Shown here: piece after piece, positions 13,991 to 14,814 of the stretch | Numbering within the stretch: the stretch's first letter is position 1 | Layout of the letters: each line of letters opens with the position of its first letter | Assembly (NCBI GenBank): GCA_003486945.1 | Contig: DNFL01000405.1 | Span: 1,610 to 16,423 of the forward strand | Direction: 5' to 3' | DNA from: Hyphomonas sp. | Lineage (GTDB): Bacteria > Pseudomonadota > Alphaproteobacteria > Caulobacterales > Hyphomonadaceae | DNA length: 14,814 nt | Program-made: the position numbers and the translations under genes | Notes under the pieces: generated by a model | Database searches by the model: none | The model's input: only the letters and a program-made list of their open reading frames with translations | Told to the model about the DNA's origin: nothing

Positions 13991-14021
13991 TAATAATACC
14001 GGGCGTTCAAGCCCCTTCCGC

Positions 14022-14814
14022 TCAGCCTCCGGCTTTGCGGCGTTTGCGGCTGCGCCACAACAGGAAGAGGCCGACGCTGACCACCACCGAAATCACGGCG
14101 CCGCCGATCATGTGCGGTAGGTACTGCGCCCGCTGGCGGGCCAGTGTGTGCCGGGTGACTTCGGCTATGGAATTGTATCCCTCCGGCACTTCCAGCACGC
14201 CGACGCGCTGACTGAAGGCAGCATACTCGGCGAGCAGGTCTTCGCGCACTTCAGGAAGCGAGGCCGAAAGGTCGTGCACTTCGCCGGGGTCCTGCGCGAT
14301 GTTGTAGAGGCGCCATTGCGCGTCGCCGTGAGGTTTCTGGTTGCGGGTGAGCTTGTAGTCGCCCTTTACGACGGCAGCGTTGCCGGAAACTTCGATGACG
14401 ATGGCTTCGTCCGCCGCGCGGACCGCATCAGCGGATCCATTGAGAAGCGGGAGCAGGCTGCGGCCCGTCATCGGCTTGGCGCCTTCAAATGTTTCCGCCG
14501 CGCCGGCCATGGCGAGCAGGGTCGGCGTGATGTCGGTGACGTGGATGCGCGCATCGAAACGAGCACCTTCCGGAACGCCTGCGCCAGAAACTATGAAGGG
14601 CACGCGGATGCCGCCCTCAGCGCCAAGGAACTTGAACATATCGAACGGCGAGGCCGCTGCCATCGCCCATTCCGGCCCGATGAAGCCCCAGCTGCCTTTC
14701 TCGCCCATGCCTTTCAGGTCGAGATGATAGCCGTTCATCTTCATCCAGAAGCCGAGGCGCGGGTCAGTGTCGCCGCGCGACGGTTCCGGCCCGTAGCACA
14801 TTCGGAACTTGGGT
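14022..14814 (-). CDS. Sulfatase, C-terminal part with C-terminal membrane anchor (5' end outside window)
   Basis: The last 263 residues of a second type I sulfatase; the frame is open to the window edge. The visible part begins PKFRMCYGPEPSRG and contains the late sulfatase-core motif FLGAEGGIRVPFIVSGAG, then HVTDITPTLLAMAG, the GRSLLPLL segment and YNIAQDPGEVHDLS, all usual in the C-terminal subdomain of the family. The catalytic Cys motif and most metal ligands lie outside the window, so activity cannot be judged. The protein ends with a single hydrophobic helix (MIGGAVISVVVSVGLFLLW) and a basic tail (RSRKRRKAGG). This suggests a C-terminal anchor with the catalytic part outside the cytoplasm, the reverse of the sulfatase at 7945. 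It ends 74 bases upstream of the DsbA-like gene, with operator site 2 in between. Confidence 0.9.
   Translation of the reverse strand, partial: PKFRMCYGPEPSRGDTDPRLGFWMKMNGYHLDLKGMGEKGSWGFIGPEWAMAAASPFDMFKFLGAEGGIRVPFIVSGAGVPEGARFDARIHVTDITPTLLAMAGAAETFEGAKPMTGRSLLPLLNGSADAVRAADEAIVIEVSGNAAVVKGDYKLTRNQKPHGDAQWRLYNIAQDPGEVHDLSASLPEVREDLLAEYAAFSQRVGVLEVPEGYNSIAEVTRHTLARQRAQYLPHMIGGAVISVVVSVGLFLLWRSRKRRKAGG

Noticed and set aside
1..14814. CRISPR array, tRNA/rRNA, insertion sequences, attachment sites or prophage genes
   Set aside because: I saw no regularly spaced repeats, no tRNA-like cloverleaf or rRNA segment, no transposase or integrase, and no terminal inverted repeats.

Overview
The window is a GC-rich, densely packed bacterial chromosome segment with short intergenic gaps, strong Shine-Dalgarno sites before several genes, and several genes starting with GTG. 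The gene content (proton-pumping transhydrogenase, kynureninase, lipoproteins, FGE-activated sulfatases, an HLD-I dehalogenase) suggests an aerobic Gram-negative, most likely a marine-type alphaproteobacterium of the Hyphomonadaceae/Caulobacterales kind. That placement is inference from protein style, not from a marker gene. I see no rRNA, tRNA, CRISPR array, insertion sequence or phage gene.

Left part (1-6770), housekeeping and assorted genes: the 3' half of pntB (+); an LD-carboxypeptidase of family S66 (-); a small four-helix membrane protein (-); a MurC-like Mur ligase with unusual motifs and an apparently leaderless promoter (+); a lipoprotein alpha/beta hydrolase with a formamidase-like HGGxW/GHSAGGH signature (-), divergent from kynureninase kynU (+); and a four-helix membrane protein with a soluble C-terminal domain (-).

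Right part (6895-14814), an accessory catabolic cluster: a rightward operon encodes a DhlA-type (HLD-I) haloalkane dehalogenase and a membrane-anchored sulfatase. A facing leftward operon encodes a tandem DsbA-like/kappa-class protein, a DUF1330 protein, a membrane-anchored MBL hydrolase, a TetR regulator and a lipoprotein formylglycine-generating enzyme (FGE). A second sulfatase, C-terminally anchored and cut by the window edge, lies upstream on the same strand. Two matching 17-bp palindromes, TGGCACTAATAGTGTCA (6895-6911) and TGGCATTATAGGTGCCA (13974-13990), lie upstream of the two operons and each touches or overlaps a perfect TATAAT. They are the best candidates for the operators of the TetR encoded inside the cluster, making it a single regulon. 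Its proposed role is envelope-localised desulfation, with on-site FGE activation, plus dehalogenation of a sulfated and/or halogenated compound. The substrate cannot be read from the sequence.

A structural oddity runs through the window: all four convergent gene pairs end with overlapping or abutting stop codons. Three of the four share a CTAG. At pntB/ldcA this CTAG sits in the loop of a perfect 10-bp-stem hairpin that could act as a bidirectional terminator.
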